This document shows, in pieces, positions 46,497 to 59,626 of a stretch of DNA of 64,000 bases; within the stretch, counting starts at the first letter, position 1; each line of letters opens with the position of its first letter. The position numbers were made by a program, and so were the translations under genes. Origin of the DNA: Alisma plantago-aquatica (taxonomy: Eukaryota; Streptophyta; Magnoliopsida; Alismatales; Alismataceae). The stretch lies in the NCBI GenBank assembly GCA_963693085.1, contig OY856409.1, positions 666,305,591 to 666,369,590 of the forward strand, given 5' to 3'. Under the pieces are notes generated by a model. It did not search any database and had not been told where the DNA came from. It saw only the letters and a list, made by a program, of their open reading frames with translations.

Positions 46497-49145
46497 AAGT
46501 ATCCTTTGCCAAGAATTGATGATCGCTTTGACCAGTTGCATGGTGCAACCGTCTTCTCAAAGATAGATTTGAGGTCGGGATATCACCAGTTACGTATTAA
46601 GGATGGTGACATACCTAAATCTGCTTTCAGAACAAGGTATGGTCACTATGAGTTCACAGTTATGTCATTTGGACTAATAAATGCACCAGCTGCATTTATG
46701 GAACTAATGAATAGAATCTTCCGACCTTTTCTCGATCAGTGTGTAGTTGTCTTTATAGATGACATACTGATCTACAGTAGAGACGCTCAGCAGCATGAGC
46801 AGCATCTTCGTCAGTCCCTAACTTTGCTAAGAGAGTATAAGTTATATGCTAAGTTTAGCAAGTGTGAGTTCTGGTTACCGGAAGTTTCTTTTCTGGGACA
46901 CATAATATCTGCTTTAGGCATACGTGTTGACCCTAAAAAGGTAGAATCTATCCTGCAATGGGAACATCTGAAGACACCGACAAAGATCTGTAGTTTCTTA
47001 GGGTTGGCAGGCTATTATCGGAGGTTCATTATGAACTTCAGTTCTATAGCCTTACCCTTGACCAAGTTGACCAGGAAGGATGTTCCTTTTACCTAGAGTG
47101 AAAAGTGTCAGCAATCTTTTTAGCTGTTGAAGGAAAGGTTGACAAGTGCACCTGTGCTTGTGTTACCTGAACAAGGAAAAGGATATATAGTTTTCTGTGA
47201 TGCCTCTAAGAAGGGACTAGGATGTGTGTTGATGCAGGATAAACAAGTGATTTCTTTTGCTTCTCGACATCTTAAGAAGCACGAGGAGAATTATCCGACA
47301 CGCAATTTAGAGCTAGTTGATGTAGTACATGCCTTGAAAATATGGAGACATTATCTTTATGGAGAGACATTCCAGATTTTCACAGACCATAAGAACCTAA
47401 AGTATATCTTTTCTCAACATGAGCTCAACATGAGGCAACGCCATTGGATGGAGTTAATCAAGGACTACGATTGTACAATTGATTACCATCCAGGAAAGGC
47501 CAATGTAGTTGTTGATGCTTTAAGTAGAAAATCAGCAACACCAGCCTTAGATAGAGCACAGTTGAATTCTTTGGTATGCTCTAGAAGGGATATGCTTATC
47601 TCTTTAAGACAAGACAATGTACAGTTAAGAGTATCATTGTTATCAGGGTTGTTAGCTGAGATGCATATAAAACCTACTCTGAGACAACAGATTAAGGAAG
47701 CACAACAAGTTGATGAAGTAGTTCAACAGATTAGATCAGAGTACGGTAGTGAGAAACAAGAAGGTTTCCATGACTCAGATGATCAAGTAGCATGTTATCA
47801 TGGTAGGATGATAGTACCGAATGTGGATAACTTGAGGAAGTTAGTCCTGGAAGAAGCTCATTCTTCAATGTATGCTATGCATCCAGGAAGCACCAAGATG
47901 TATCATAACTTGAAAGATATGTATTGGTGGCCTGGTTTGAAGAAGGACGTTGCTGAGTTTGCTATGCAGTGTCCTATGTGTCAGCAAGTTAAAGTTGAAC
48001 ACCAGAAGCCTGCAGGAACAATGCAACCTTTACCCATACCACAATGGAAGTGGGATCATGTGACCATGGATTTTGTGGTTGGTTTACCTAGAACATCCAA
48101 AGGTCATGATTCCATCTGGGTAATAGTTGATAGGTTGACAAAGACCGCACATTTCTTATTTGTCAAAACAACCTATTCTGCTGAGAGGCCGGCATAGTTG
48201 TATGTAGATGAGATAGTACGACTACATGGAGTCCCAGTTACCATTGTTTCTAACAAAGGTCCCCAGTTTACAAGTCATTTTTGGGAACGACTTCATAAAG
48301 CTTTAGGCACCCAGTTGAGGTTTAGTACAGCCTTTCATCCACATATTGATGGACAATCAGAAAGGACTATACAGACTTTGGAAGACTTGCTTAGAGCATG
48401 TGTTCTTCAGTTCACAGGAAGTTGGGATCTGCACCTAAGTTTGATAGAGTTTGCCTACAACAACAGTTATCAACACAGCATTGATATGGCACCTTATGAC
48501 GCTTTGTATGGTAGACGTTGTAGATCTCCCTTATGTTGGTATGAAACTGGTGAATATCAACTTTTAGGTCCTGATCTTGTGCAACAGACCACTGAGAAGA
48601 TTAAAATAATACAACAACAGTTAAAGACTGCACAGGATAGGCAGAAATCTTACACTGATAAGCGTCGTAGACCTTTATAATTCCAGGTTGGAGACAGGGT
48701 GTACCTTAAGGTTTCACCCGGGAAAGGAGTTCTTAGATTTTGAAGGAAAGGAAAGTTAGCTCCTAGATTTATGGGGCCCTATCCAATTATTGAACGAATT
48801 GGAAAGGTAGCTTATAAGCTAGAATTACCACCAGAGATGCAGAAGTTACATCCAGTGTTCCACATTTCCATATTAAGGAAATGTCATCCTGATACAGAAT
48901 TAGTTCTGCAACCTATGGAAATAGAGTTGAATGATGACGTATCTTATGAAGAAGGACCTGTATCGATCCTTGACAGAAGAATTAAAAAGTTGAAAAAGAA
49001 ATATATAAGTCTTGTAAAAGCCCTCTGGAATCACCGTGGTGTTGAAGAAGCCACATGGTAACTAGAGGAAGATATGAGGAAGAAATACCCTACTCTTTTC
49101 TCTTTATATGTTTTTGTAATGATTTCGGGGACAAAATCCTTGTAA
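46497..49145 (+). pseudogene. pol: Element E pol, second part: RT, RNase H, integrase, chromodomain
   Basis: One frame runs to the stop at 49143-49145. Reverse transcriptase: [13 protein letters not shown] and [12 protein letters not shown] (catalytic FIDD). RNase H: FCDASKKGLGCVLMQ and TDHKNLKYIF, then VDALSRK. Integrase: zinc-binding region ending CPMCQQVKVEH; catalytic MDFVVGLP; then VSNKGPQFTSHFW, where the usual second catalytic Asp is Asn (AAC, 48252); then GQSERTIQTLED. C-terminus: FHISILRKCHPD and ILDRRIKKLKKK with HRGVEEATW, chromodomain-like. Internal stops at 47094, 47121, 48195, 48678, 48741 and 49059, mostly explained by single substitutions. Confidence 0.93.
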
Positions 49146-49157
49146 GGGGTGGATGAT
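49144..49157 (+). other. Polypurine tract of element E
   Basis: AAGGGGTGGATGAT directly precedes the 3' LTR start TGTAACATCC at 49159. It follows GGGACAAAATCCTTGT, the usual pol end of this group. Confidence 0.75.
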
Positions 49158-49863
49158 TTGTAACATCCCTGACCTGGATTATGTACTAACCGTAAGATTT
49201 TTGCTTAATTAAGTGATTATATGCTTGTGTTTATCCTTTGAAATGTAATTAAGGCTCCTGAGGAACTTATATTTCATTTTCGGTCCTTTTTGCATAATGT
49301 TGAAACATTGTTTTGTTTATAATGGACTAATGTGCAAATTACCCAAGTAGAGGGGTTAACTTGTAAATTGCACATGTTAAGATTTTCCTATGATGATGAG
49401 ACATCATAATAATGAATATGATGTGGTGTTATGGATTCCACAAGCTTGGGCACCAAGATATAGCTTGTAGAGCAATCCTTGTGCTTTAAAACCTAGTTTT
49501 GGTGTAATGTGCAAAATTACCCAAAACCTAGGGTCCAGCATATAAAATGTATCCTCTAGAGTATCTCTCATGTTTCTTGGCATCAACTAGAGCAAATAAA
49601 ATGAGAAGTTCTCCTCTTTTGAATGATCAAGGAGGAGAGATAATCTTGATGTTGAAATAATCAAAATTTAAGCAAATGACCCTTTTATATATACAACTAA
49701 TTAAGATGTTTGGTTTCTTTTCTTTTAAACCTTGGATAATGGAGGAGTTTGCATGAGTTTAGTAAGTGGAAAACGAGGCCAAGGATGGAGCAAGCCTTAG
49801 TGGATATGTTTGGGAAATAAAAAGGAAATAACGATCCTTTTTCCTTTTGCTTTGAAAAGACCC

Positions 49864-49876
49864 ATAAATATATAAG
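49864..49876 (+). promoter_or_regulatory. TATA-like box of element E 3' LTR
   Basis: ATAAATATATAAG, followed by pyrimidine-rich sequence. The matching part of the 5' LTR has been lost, so E has no promoter of its own upstream of gag. Confidence 0.45.
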
Positions 49877-50395
49877 CAATCTTTCCAAATAAACAAGGGA
49901 TCGTTTCCCTTAGTTCTTTTATTCTCAAACCTGCTTTGTCCGACCAAGGAGGAGCTTTGGATCAGAGGAAGGACGATCAAGCTAGTTTGGTAAGTATGGA
50001 TCACCATCTACCTCGAATTCATGGTGGAAACAATAAACAAGGATGGTTTATTGGTGTTTTTCACACGATTCTTCTTTCTAGCCATCTTCTCCATCCAAAA
50101 ATTGAAGAAGGAGCCTTGGAAAACTGCTAGAGCTCAAACCATCATTAAATCTACGGAGCTAGGAGCTTTGGATCAGACCTAGAGGTGGGTTTTATAACTC
50201 TAACCCTTATGCTTTGTTAATGCATCCTCTTTTCTTAGAATCGTTGCTTATACTTCTTCTTTAGACACCTTTGGGTGTTCTTGCTATCATTTCCGTGAAG
50301 AAAAGCCCCTGTTCTTAAGGTAGAAGATGATGACATTAATTCCCATGTTTATCCAAGTTTTCACTTTAGCAAACAGTCTCCAACCTTTTCCGAAA

Positions 50396-51735
50396 CAGTT
50401 TGCTAAACCGTTTGAGAGCAAACGATTTCAAACCGTTTGAATGCAAACAGTTTCAACCAAACCGCATAGAAGCAAATGGTCCAAGACCATTTGGAGGCGT
50501 TGACCAGGTGTTGACCATTTGGAGGACTGTTGAGAATAATGTAAATTATTTACCTACCAAAAATCATCAATTAATTCCAAGTGGTTCACCAATTGAGGGC
50601 TCATCAACCACCTAAACCCTAATCGGGTCTATTGCTGATTTCTATAATAGTATCATGTTGAAGTTTGGTTTGAGTGACCCAAATGGTTTCAAAACCGTTT
50701 GGGGATCACCCAAATGGTCTCAAGAACGTTTGGTGACCACCCAAGACCGTTTGGAGGTCTAGGGTTAAGCATAGTTGACCAATTGATGATCCAATGATAT
50801 CAAGTTGATGAGTAATCGATTGCTGATTTTGGTGACCAATTCCAATATCCAAACCATAAATGAATGACTTGGCTTTTGATAAATTAATGGGAAAATGGTC
50901 TCAAGACCGTTTGGAGGATATCCAAACGATCCCAAGACCATTTGGAGGTCTAGGGTTGACTATGGTTAATTGGTTGAAGATCTAAAGGTAACAAGTTGAA
51001 GTATAATTGATTGTTGGCCTAATGATCATTTCAATGAATCAAACCTTAATTGGTTGAGTTAGTTTTTGATGTTGACTTGAGAAAACAGTCTCAAGACCGT
51101 TTGGAGGTCATCCAAACGATCCCAAGACCATTTGGGGTCAGGTCATGACCAAATTGAATGATGGTTCAATGATTTCAAATCAATTGGACTCACATTAAAG
51201 TATGTTGAAGGGTCATCCATTCCAAACCCTAATCCAATCGATCCAAGCCCTAATTGATGATCAATTGAGGGTCAATTGAGTGTCAAATCAGTTGAGGGTT
51301 GACCTAATTGACTCAATTGGAGAGTGGCTAACAAGTGCATGACTAATTGAGGGGTTCAACATTGGAAACCCTAACTCAATTGAAGTGGTTGAGACACTTT
51401 TTGGTCCTTGCGGTTTTGAGGTGGTTTGGACCAAACGGTCTCAAGACCGTTTGGGACCAAACAATCCCAAAATGTTTTGTTCTCATGTGGTTTCAAGGTC
51501 GATTGTGTTCGTGCGGTTTTAAGGTCGATTGTGTCCATGCGGTTTCAAAGTCAACTTGACCAAACGGTCTTCATGACCAAATGATGTTCACCTCATCTTG
51601 GGCAAACGGTCTTGAGTGTGCACTTTACCAAACAGTTTCAAAAGTCAACAAGACCAAACGGTCTTCAACACCAAACGGTTTCAAGGTCTGTCCAAGACCG
51701 TTTGGGGGTTTAGTGTGCAAGATCGTTTGAGGTCT
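50396..51735 (+). repeat. AAACGGTCT/AGACCGTTT palindrome array, 3' LTR of E
   Basis: Counterpart of 36110-37450. Motif copies near 50900-50945 and 51430-51480 are fewer than in the 5' LTR: segments between matching words have been lost or gained since insertion. CG in one LTR often corresponds to TG or CA in the other. Confidence 0.85.
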
Positions 51736-52444
51736 ATGAAGGTCAAGATCGTTTGATGCCTTAGTGGTCAAGATGGTTTAGTGGTGGATTAACCTAAACC
51801 TCATGGATACTTAATGGGATTAAAGGACCAAGTAATTAGTTTATTGAGACATGATGTAATCAATGATGACTATAACAAAGGTACCCTTGATGGAATAGAG
51901 TGATTAGTACTCTTTGGATAAGTAAGACCTAATGATCACAATAGTAATAACATAACCTATGATGTCAATATCGAGTTGACTTAGCTTAATCAAGGTGATG
52001 CAAACATCATCTTATTGAAAGAAGAGAGAGAAGACTTCTTATATGAATGATTAATCAAGTAATGAACTCCCAATATGGATGGATACCTAATTAGGTGATG
52101 ATTCATAATAATGAGATCATGAAACCCTAGTTATGACAGCTAATGAATCATAACCCTAATTGAGGGCATTAAGGGAATTAATCCTTATATATGATGATGG
52201 TATATCTTAATGTGATGTAATGTGAATAGTAAACCCTAATCTAGGGTAATGAGATGATGTGAATAGTAAACCCTAATTCTGGGTTATGCTTTTAAGCATG
52301 AAACTCAATATTTGAATTATGAAATGAGGAATCACTATGCCTTCTTAAGCTAAGGGGTTGGATAACCCTAATTGAATTCAATAAGAAACCCTAACCCTAG
52401 AAACTAGCCGTGGTGATGTAAAACGGGCGTGGTAATCTTCTGTA

Positions 52445-52474
52445 GCACGACCGTGCAAGATAGCATGGTCGTGG
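52445..52474 (+). repeat. Hairpin in 3' LTR of E
   Basis: GCACGACCGTGC, loop AAGATA, then GCATGGTCGTGG. It equals the 38125-38154 hairpin except for one arm base. Confidence 0.7.
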
Positions 52475-54309
52475 TGTTCTATACTTAACTTGGAAATAAT
52501 TTGTATTGTGCTGACACAGATATTATGTGCATGTTATCAATTGTGTTAGTCATGCAGGTCTTTATAAAGAAGTGAGCATAACCAGGTAAGGGTTATAATG
52601 CCATATTCATTGAAAACACTTTATAAGCTCTGAGAGTGATAATATGCTATGTTGCCTAGTGAGAGGTAAAATATGAGATTGATAGGCTGTATGAGCTATG
52701 AAGGAATACCTGCATTGTTACAATCATATTCATATTGTTAAATGACTTGATAGCAATATGTTACTTGGTAACAAGTGTTCTGATGATCTAAGGGTTTGAA
52801 CACCCATATTCCTGAATCATAATGATGAGATGATTAGGGATTGGTATCCCAATGTTAATAATATGTGAAATGAACTTGATACGATTAGTACTCTTTCTTT
52901 ATAGCAATTGTTTAATGGTTTATGTTTGAAAACATGCATGATGCTAAAATAATGCCAAAATGTACTTAAATAATCAAGTATAATGATATCATGTAGAGCC
53001 CTGACCATAGATCCATCATTGTCAGAAATTAAATGATGGTGAAATAGGTTTTCCTAAGGGAACTCCTAGAGAGCATACTTTTGAGTACGTGGGGGTTATG
53101 GATGTGAATATCCTTACGTCCTAATGAGGGAATTGATGTGAGATGTACATTTAATCTCTCAATCCTTCATTATATGTGTATGTCGGGATGATGTATCACT
53201 AATCTCCCGATGAAGTTGTTAATGTCGCATCGATGAGAGATAAACAAGAAATCCCTCGATGGCAAAGAGAGTACAGCATGTCACTGTAACTCAAATAGCA
53301 AAGTTGCCAGAATACCCTGGAAAGCTATTTAAGCAGAGACACAAGATGTCCTGCATGTTGTACCTCACACTGACTGAGGAAGATGAGGTCATAGAAATTC
53401 GGCTCTTCTGATGACCTATTTATGGTACCAATTGCAATTTAGTAATGTTCAGTTGGAGAATGAGTGGTATACCTCATCTCCTCAGGGCATAAATATGTTT
53501 GAAAAATGTAATCAACCGTATAGCTTAATTGCTTAGGTTGATCTACGAGAAACAATGATTGATGATACATTGTTTATAGTGTTCTAGTTGAATAACTAGT
53601 ATACATGTTCTTCAAATTCTTTATTGATATAAGTCTTATCATTCAATCAAGTTATAATTGAAATGATTGCTTAGAAAATGCTTCTCTACTTAGTTTAATC
53701 AATGAATTTCCTGTTGTTAAATAATTATAGTTCTGCTGCTCATTGTTATCTTAATCTTTACAATAACAATGCTTCTGGAGAAGAGTTATAACTCTCACTG
53801 GGACAATTATTCAATTGTCTCACCCCCGTGGGATTCAACTTTTTAGGTAGAAACCGAGGACGGAGGAATCCTTCAGTGGGTGAGCAACAGCAGTAGCAAC
53901 ATCAGGGACAATAGTGATCCTCAGGTGAAGACATTGTCTGTCAAGTCTTATAGATAGAAATGTCCTATGTGTTGTCTCTGTACTCTCAAGTCCTAGGAGT
54001 CTTTAGATGTTTTAAATATATCTGAGATTTTGGCGTAATGCCTCGAGATTTTTCTATCTTGCCTTGTACAATTAACAGGGCAATTGAAGTTGTGACTCTC
54101 GAGATGTGATATTACAGAGATGTAATAGTGAATCAGTTTGTAAATAACTTATCTTGTTCTTTTATGAAAGAGTCCTATAATTTATGGACCCCTGTGTAAA
54201 AAGTTTTAAAATTTTTGTGATTTTCAATAATTCTACTGCTAACGAAACGCTTCCGCATTAGTTTAAATTAGTTAATCTAGTTTTCATGAGACGGTCATCA
54301 CACTTTCGA

Positions 54310-55130
54310 ACCTTCAAATGGTTTTGACCTCCTCGACCTTCAAACAGTTTTGAGACTGTTTGCCCTCCAAATGGTCTTGAGACCATTTGGGCATCTAGAG
54401 TTGAGACCGTTTTCTCTTAAATAGTTTTGAAACCGTTTGGTACTTTCAACCCTTGAAACTATTTGATCAAATTAACCTTGAGACTGAATAAACAACCCAT
54501 CATTGAAACTGATTGGACATCAAACGGATTGAGATCGTTTTCCCTCCAAACGGTATGAATACCATTTGATCCCAAACGGTCTCAAGACCATTTGGACTCA
54601 AACAGTCTCAAGACCGTTTGGTCCAAACCACCTTGAAACTGAATGGATCAATTAAGGTTTATTAATCCATTGATTTAGGGTTTCCACTCATTAAACCATC
54701 CAACATTAAGACCATTGAAAGTAGATCAACTTGTAACCCTTGGATCTCCATCCATCCATGACTCCTCTTGACGTCAAATGGTATTGAGACCGTTTGACCT
54801 CAAACGGTCTTGAGACCATTTACCCTCAAATGGTTTTGAGACCATTTGAGCCATTCAACATAGAAATCGACTCAATCAATTTAGGGTTTCAACCAATCAA
54901 TCTGATTAGGGTTTGTAATCAATGGATCATCCATTCTTGAATTCATTATAACTAGTTCAATTTGAACCATTGGATCTTCAATAATCCACATCAACAATTG
55001 ACCCCAAATGGTCTTGAGACAGTTTAACCTCAAACGGTCTAGAGAACATTTTCCCTCAAACGGCCTTGAGACCATTTGATCACTAAACGGTCTTGAGACT
55101 GTTTGGTCATCAAAACTCAAAACCGTTTTC
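54310..55130 (-). repeat. Palindrome array in fragment G
   Basis: Copies include AAATGGTCTTGAGACCATTT, CAAACGGTCTTGAGACCATT and AAACAGTCTCAAGACCGTTT. Members vary at the CG positions, in agreement with an older LTR of the same family as E. Confidence 0.8.
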
Positions 55131-55620
55131 TCATGATTTTTATTGAGGTTGTGATAAGATGAAATCATCATCTTCAAGCTACAAACCTTTGAAATTTGCT
55201 GTGATCTTTGTGGTGATTTCATCAATTAATCAAAAGGAAATTCGAGAATGAAAAAGGAATCAACATATGATGAAGAAATGAAATCAATAATAACATTTAA
55301 GGGTTCAAGTTATATAACCCACCTTCAAAGTTGAATCCAAGCTTCAATATTCACGTCCTAAATGGTGAATGAAGCTTTATCAACTGTCCAAGGTCCGTTC
55401 TCAAGTCTTTGAGTGAAAAGAATGGCTAAAGTTGAAAATTGAATGGAGAAAAGAAGAAAATAAGCATTGAATTTCAATTTCCACCATGAAATCAAGGTTG
55501 AAGAGTTCACCTACATGTTGGGTCACGTCCTCCTGTTGCTCCTAAGCTCCCTTGTGCACGGCCAAAGGAAGGAAAGAAAGAAGAGTCGAAAAAGCCTTTC
55601 ATGTGGGTGAAAAATGGAAT

Positions 55621-55630
55621 GTATATAAGG
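55621..55630 (-). promoter_or_regulatory. TATA-like site of fragment G
   Basis: CCTTATATAC in minus sense, followed by a pyrimidine-rich leader. Its position in the LTR agrees with the TATA-like box of E. Confidence 0.3.
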
Positions 55631-57584
55631 GAATTTCAAGAGAGAGAAAGTGTTATAAAACTCTTTCAATTCCCTAAATTGATGCCACTTATCCCCCTCA
55701 CTTCCTTGAATATGAAGCCATAATCCTCCCCTTCGAAATCATCTTATTTATGCATGAATTAAAAGAAAACAAATTAAGCACCTTAATCAATATAATAATA
55801 ATATCCAAAAATTAGTGGATATTACTTTTTCTTTAACTAATGTGAGTGGACTCTCCACTCACTTTAGATATTTCAGTGCCATTGCAAGGAACAAGGACGT
55901 ACATACTTATATAAATTCAACCATCACATTTTTGGTTGAAGGTCACTTCCATTAATATATTTATTTTTGCATTAAATTGAATTAGGGTTTCAATTATGCA
56001 TAAATCTTGATTATTTTAATATCAAGATTCTCTCTCCTCCAAAGAGATTCAAATAAGATGCCCCTCTGATTTTCTTGTCTCTAATTGATACCAAGATACA
56101 TTAGAGACTCTCTAGAAGTGGTATTTTTCATATTGAACCCTAGATTTTGGGTAAATTGCACATTATACCAAAACTAGATTTTAATGCACAAACATTGCTT
56201 AATAAGCTCTTTCTTGGTGCCCAGGCTTGTGGAAGCCATACTTCTGCATCATTTTCATTCTTATGATGCTTCAACACTTGAGGAACATTTTATCATGTGA
56301 CATTTGCAGGTTAACCCCTCAACTTGGGTAATTTGCACTTTAGTCCAAAACAAGTAAAACATTGTTTCAACATTATTCAAAAAGGACTAAAATTGAAACA
56401 TAAGTTCCTCTTGATCCTTAATTACTTTTCAAAAGATAAAGACAAGAATATAAATGACTTGCTTAAGAAAAAATTCTAGGGTTAAGCCTTAACCCAGGAC
56501 AGGGATGTTACACATATAGTCAAATTGTAAAACAACAACTTATAGTCAAAGCTACAGTCCTGTACACAGCAACTCATAGTCAAAGATATGGTCATGTAAA
56601 CACCTAGCCTGCCTTGGTATAGGTCATGGCGCTAGAAACAAGAGTATATAATTAATCACTGAGGCACAACCGTAGTTGTCCTGCATCACTTCATGTCACA
56701 TCACATCATCACCGAGACCCGACTGTAGCCATTCTCAAAAACTTGGGGTGAATATGTCAAGAACACATAGTCACTTGCACCTCGCATACTCAATAGTATG
56801 TTCTCTGATTTTCCCTTAGGAATACCCATTTCACCATCCAAAAAAATTCTGACTCTAGAATGGATCTATGGCACATGGCACTACATGATTAGGGTTTAAC
56901 TTGATTAGTTAGCCAATTGGGTGTCTTTTAGAAACAATCAAGTTACAACTTACAAACCTTAGATAAATTCTACAAAGATAAGGGTGGTATACCACTCCAG
57001 AAGATATAAAATGTATGTGGTATACACTTTTCAAATCATTACTTGATATCACTACCATACAAGGCCATCAACAGTATCACATCACTAGGGGATGACGATC
57101 CCTCATCTCATCATTGGAGGATATCATCTCACATTAGGCATTGAGCCTATGATAGGTCATAAGACCCATATCACGTAGTTCATGCACATCATCACTATCT
57201 CATCATGCTTCATAAAGGCTCACAATCATTACCTTGTGTCATGATAAACACACCATAGCAATTACTAGATATGATACTCATTCCACTTGCAAGTTTAGAA
57301 TTACACAAGTAGGAGAGAGAAAACATAATCACATGCTATTCATTCAAACAAGCTCAAAAAGTACATCATACACTTGAGAATTAGGGTTAGGGTTTCTCAT
57401 ATAGCAGATTAGGGTTTCCATCACATCACTCCAGATCAAACACTAGATACTTCATTTCCTATATTCTTGGAGCACATTAGGGTTAAGAATCATAGTTATG
57501 GCCAACCAATCACACCAAACAACACCATGTATCGACCATCACTTACATGTTCATGTGTAGAGATACACTAGGTTATACATTGTG

Positions 57585-57905
57585 TAGCGACCACACACAT
57601 ATGCATATGTATTATCCAAACAATTGAAGCATGTGTTGCGACCCCAAGAGACCACACACTTACAATTATCTTACTCTTGCAACCAAAATAAAGGTCCATG
57701 TGTAGCGACCACAAGGGAACTAGGGTTAGGGTTGCGACCTAACCAAGCATCAACACAAGAGGGAAATGACCAAGAGAAGCATGTTGATGGTAGAAACCTC
57801 AAAACTGACCAGTATACTTCAACCACAACAAAACCAACACGGGTAGCGACCCATAACAGGATCTCATATGCAGCAACCTCCAGGTAAAACCAAGTGTCGT
57901 GACCA
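57585..57905 (-). repeat. GTAGCGACC word array in F's LTR
   Basis: TAGCGACC, TTGCGACC and GTCGTGACC occur seven times on the plus strand (GGTCGCTA in element sense). A second looser group with CGACCACTAGG, TAGCGACC and GGTCGCAACAC lies at 59040-59260. Confidence 0.6.
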
Positions 57906-58900
57906 ATACAAGGATCAAGACATGTCGACTGAAACAAAGCTCATCATTAAGAACTCAAACGGCACTAGGATGAAACTTCATGACAGAAAGGGCATCAAAA
58001 CCCTAGAAATGTGCATCTTCAAGATCAATAAGGAAACTCATGCAAGATAGAGAAAATCAACGTCCAACGTATGCATACAAGAACCAAAATCTCCAACCAA
58101 TACATGATAGACAAAACACAAAGATGGTGAAGAAACCAAAGATCATGTTGCATCTAAGGAACATCAACTCACCATCATTTAGAAATTAGGTACTTGAAAT
58201 TAGGGTTTAAGAGAAAGAGTAATCCAAGCAAGAATACTTCAAAATCAAAAACCCTAGATCATGATAATATCATCTAACATCTTGGTATCACGTTTTAGAG
58301 ATGAAAATAGTAGCATGCAAGCAATATAATGGTTCAATAATAGAAGAGGGAAAAGTTATATAACCCACCTTAAGAATAAGATCGAGCTCCAAAGCCACGA
58401 GCTCTAAGAGAAAAGAAGAAATCCAACCTGGATCATCTCCATGGTCACAAGGTCACCTCAAAAGATAAGAAAACATACCAAGGTCAAAGGAAACCTCAAG
58501 GAGAAGAAACCTCAAACCCTAGGCTGAACATGAGAGGATAAAAAAGAAAGAAGAAATCTTCATCTCACTTAGGTGCTACCATGGTCAAACCATAGTCTCT
58601 GACCTTTATGAATAGAATATCCTCAAGATAGACACCATGGTGATCCATAGTCTCATGACCAAGAGGAGAAAGTAAGGTAGGGTTCCAAAGGAAAAATGTG
58701 ATCAAAGGTGTAGAACCACTTACCAAGAAGGAAGATCACCAACGATCACCATAAGGAAGATGATCAAGCTCAAGATCACCACATGCAAGGATGATTAGCT
58801 CCAAGATCAGCACCTCCTCAAGCACCATCAAGATATAGGCCGAACTCAAGGAAGATGAGAGGAAAAAGAGCTAAAAGAGATACTTGCATGTGAAAGAGAG

Positions 58901-58913
58901 GGCTTATATACTC
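58901..58913 (-). promoter_or_regulatory. TATA box of F's LTR
   Basis: GAGTATATAAGCC in minus sense, followed by CCTCTCTTTCAC. A strong plant TATA box in the expected first fifth of the LTR. Confidence 0.5.
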
Positions 58914-59626
58914 AAGGGTTAGGAAGGTGGTGAAGATATGAGGTGTTAAGACATAAGAGCACCATAAGAACACTTGTCCACCAAAGGAACAGACATGCAA
59001 TCACTCTAGACATGCATGCAGAAAAGGGTGATACAAACAAGGTAGTGTAACGACCACTAGGGTCCACTACACACCCAAGGTCAAAAAAACACATAGGTAG
59101 GTTGCAACACCACTAAGATCGCAACACATCTCAAGCACCTGTAAGCCTAGCGACCAAAACACAAAGGGTAAGGAACTAGGTCACAAAAACCCTCAACCAA
59201 GAGAGTGTTTTGGTCGAGAGTGGTGTGGTCGCAACACCTCAAGGATGAACATACAAGGTCGATACACCATCAAACTCAAGCATCCATGTAAAGCCATGCA
59301 AATCCTATTTTCATCTCATGATGCCACCTCATCAACCAAGGTCCAAAAAGGTGCCCCCAAAGCATCATTATCTCTCTCATGATGCTAAGGAACAAAAGGG
59401 ACAACCTACATGTCACAAATTGTAAGATAGACCCTCAACATGGGTAAATTGCAACTTGGTCCAAAAAAAGCATAACTAGCTCAAACATCAACCAAAAATG
59501 ACCAAACTGAAAATATAACCTTGTAACATGTTATTAAGGCATCTCAAAAGATTAGATTAAAGTTTAAAACATGTTATTAAGTAAGGAAATCATAATCAAG
59601 CATTAATCTAGGTCAGGGGTCTTACA

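Larger units (their letters stand above)
36102..54302 (+). mobile_element. Element E: Ty3/gypsy chromovirus (Tekay/Del-like)
   Basis: Truncated 5' LTR (36102-42905), PBS (42912-42923), gag-pol in conventional order, PPT, and a full 5,144-bp 3' LTR (49159-54302, TGTAACATCC...ATCACA). A LINE interrupts the 5' LTR; a solo-LTR-like insert interrupts the reverse transcriptase gene. Pol stays almost in one frame with about a dozen stops. The C-terminal chromodomain-like segment and long LTRs point to the Tekay/Del lineage. Loss of the promoter end of the 5' LTR and the stops make it inactive. Confidence 0.92.
49159..54302 (+). repeat. 3' LTR of element E (full, 5.1 kb)
   Basis: TGTAACATCC to GTCATCACA. 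From 50414 on it matches the 5' LTR (minus LINE). It has a TATA-like box near 49870, donor-like motif at 50183, palindrome array at 50396-51735, hairpin at 52445 and conserved blocks near 53000 and 53790. A 38-bp tandem duplication (GTGAATAGTAAACCCTAAT-type unit) near 52220-52280 is absent from the 5' LTR. Flank on the right is CTTTC; the left counterpart is lost. Confidence 0.92.
54303..56512 (-). mobile_element. Fragment G: gypsy LTR of E's family, reversed
   Basis: In minus sense it starts at 56512 with TGTAACATCCCTGTCCTGGG and follows E's LTR: AATGTTGAAACA, TTACCCAAGTTGAGGGG, CACAAGCCTGGGCACC and the donor-like motif, then the palindrome array. It stops at 54303, the right end of E, so E appears to have inserted into G. 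Only the first 2.2 kb remain. The 114-residue minus frame at 54881-55225 runs through the array and is not a gene. Confidence 0.85.
56513..59626 (-). repeat. 3' LTR of element F (partial)
   Basis: In minus sense it starts at 59626 with TGTAAGACCCCTGACC, parallel to E's TGTAACATCCCTGACC. It holds a TATA box at 58901-58913, the donor-like motif at 58354-58372, GTAGCGACC words at 57585-57905 and the conserved block at 56799-56872. Fragment B (10884-12455) is another copy of its middle part. Frames at 57624-57887 and 57671-57937 follow the word array and are not genes. Confidence 0.8.

Noticed and set aside
54881..55225. 114-residue minus-strand frame
   Set aside because: It crosses the palindrome array of LTR fragment G and has repeat-derived residues.
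57624..57937. Overlapping 87- and 88-residue frames in F's LTR
   Set aside because: They are on opposite strands of the GTAGCGACC word array and lack any domain.
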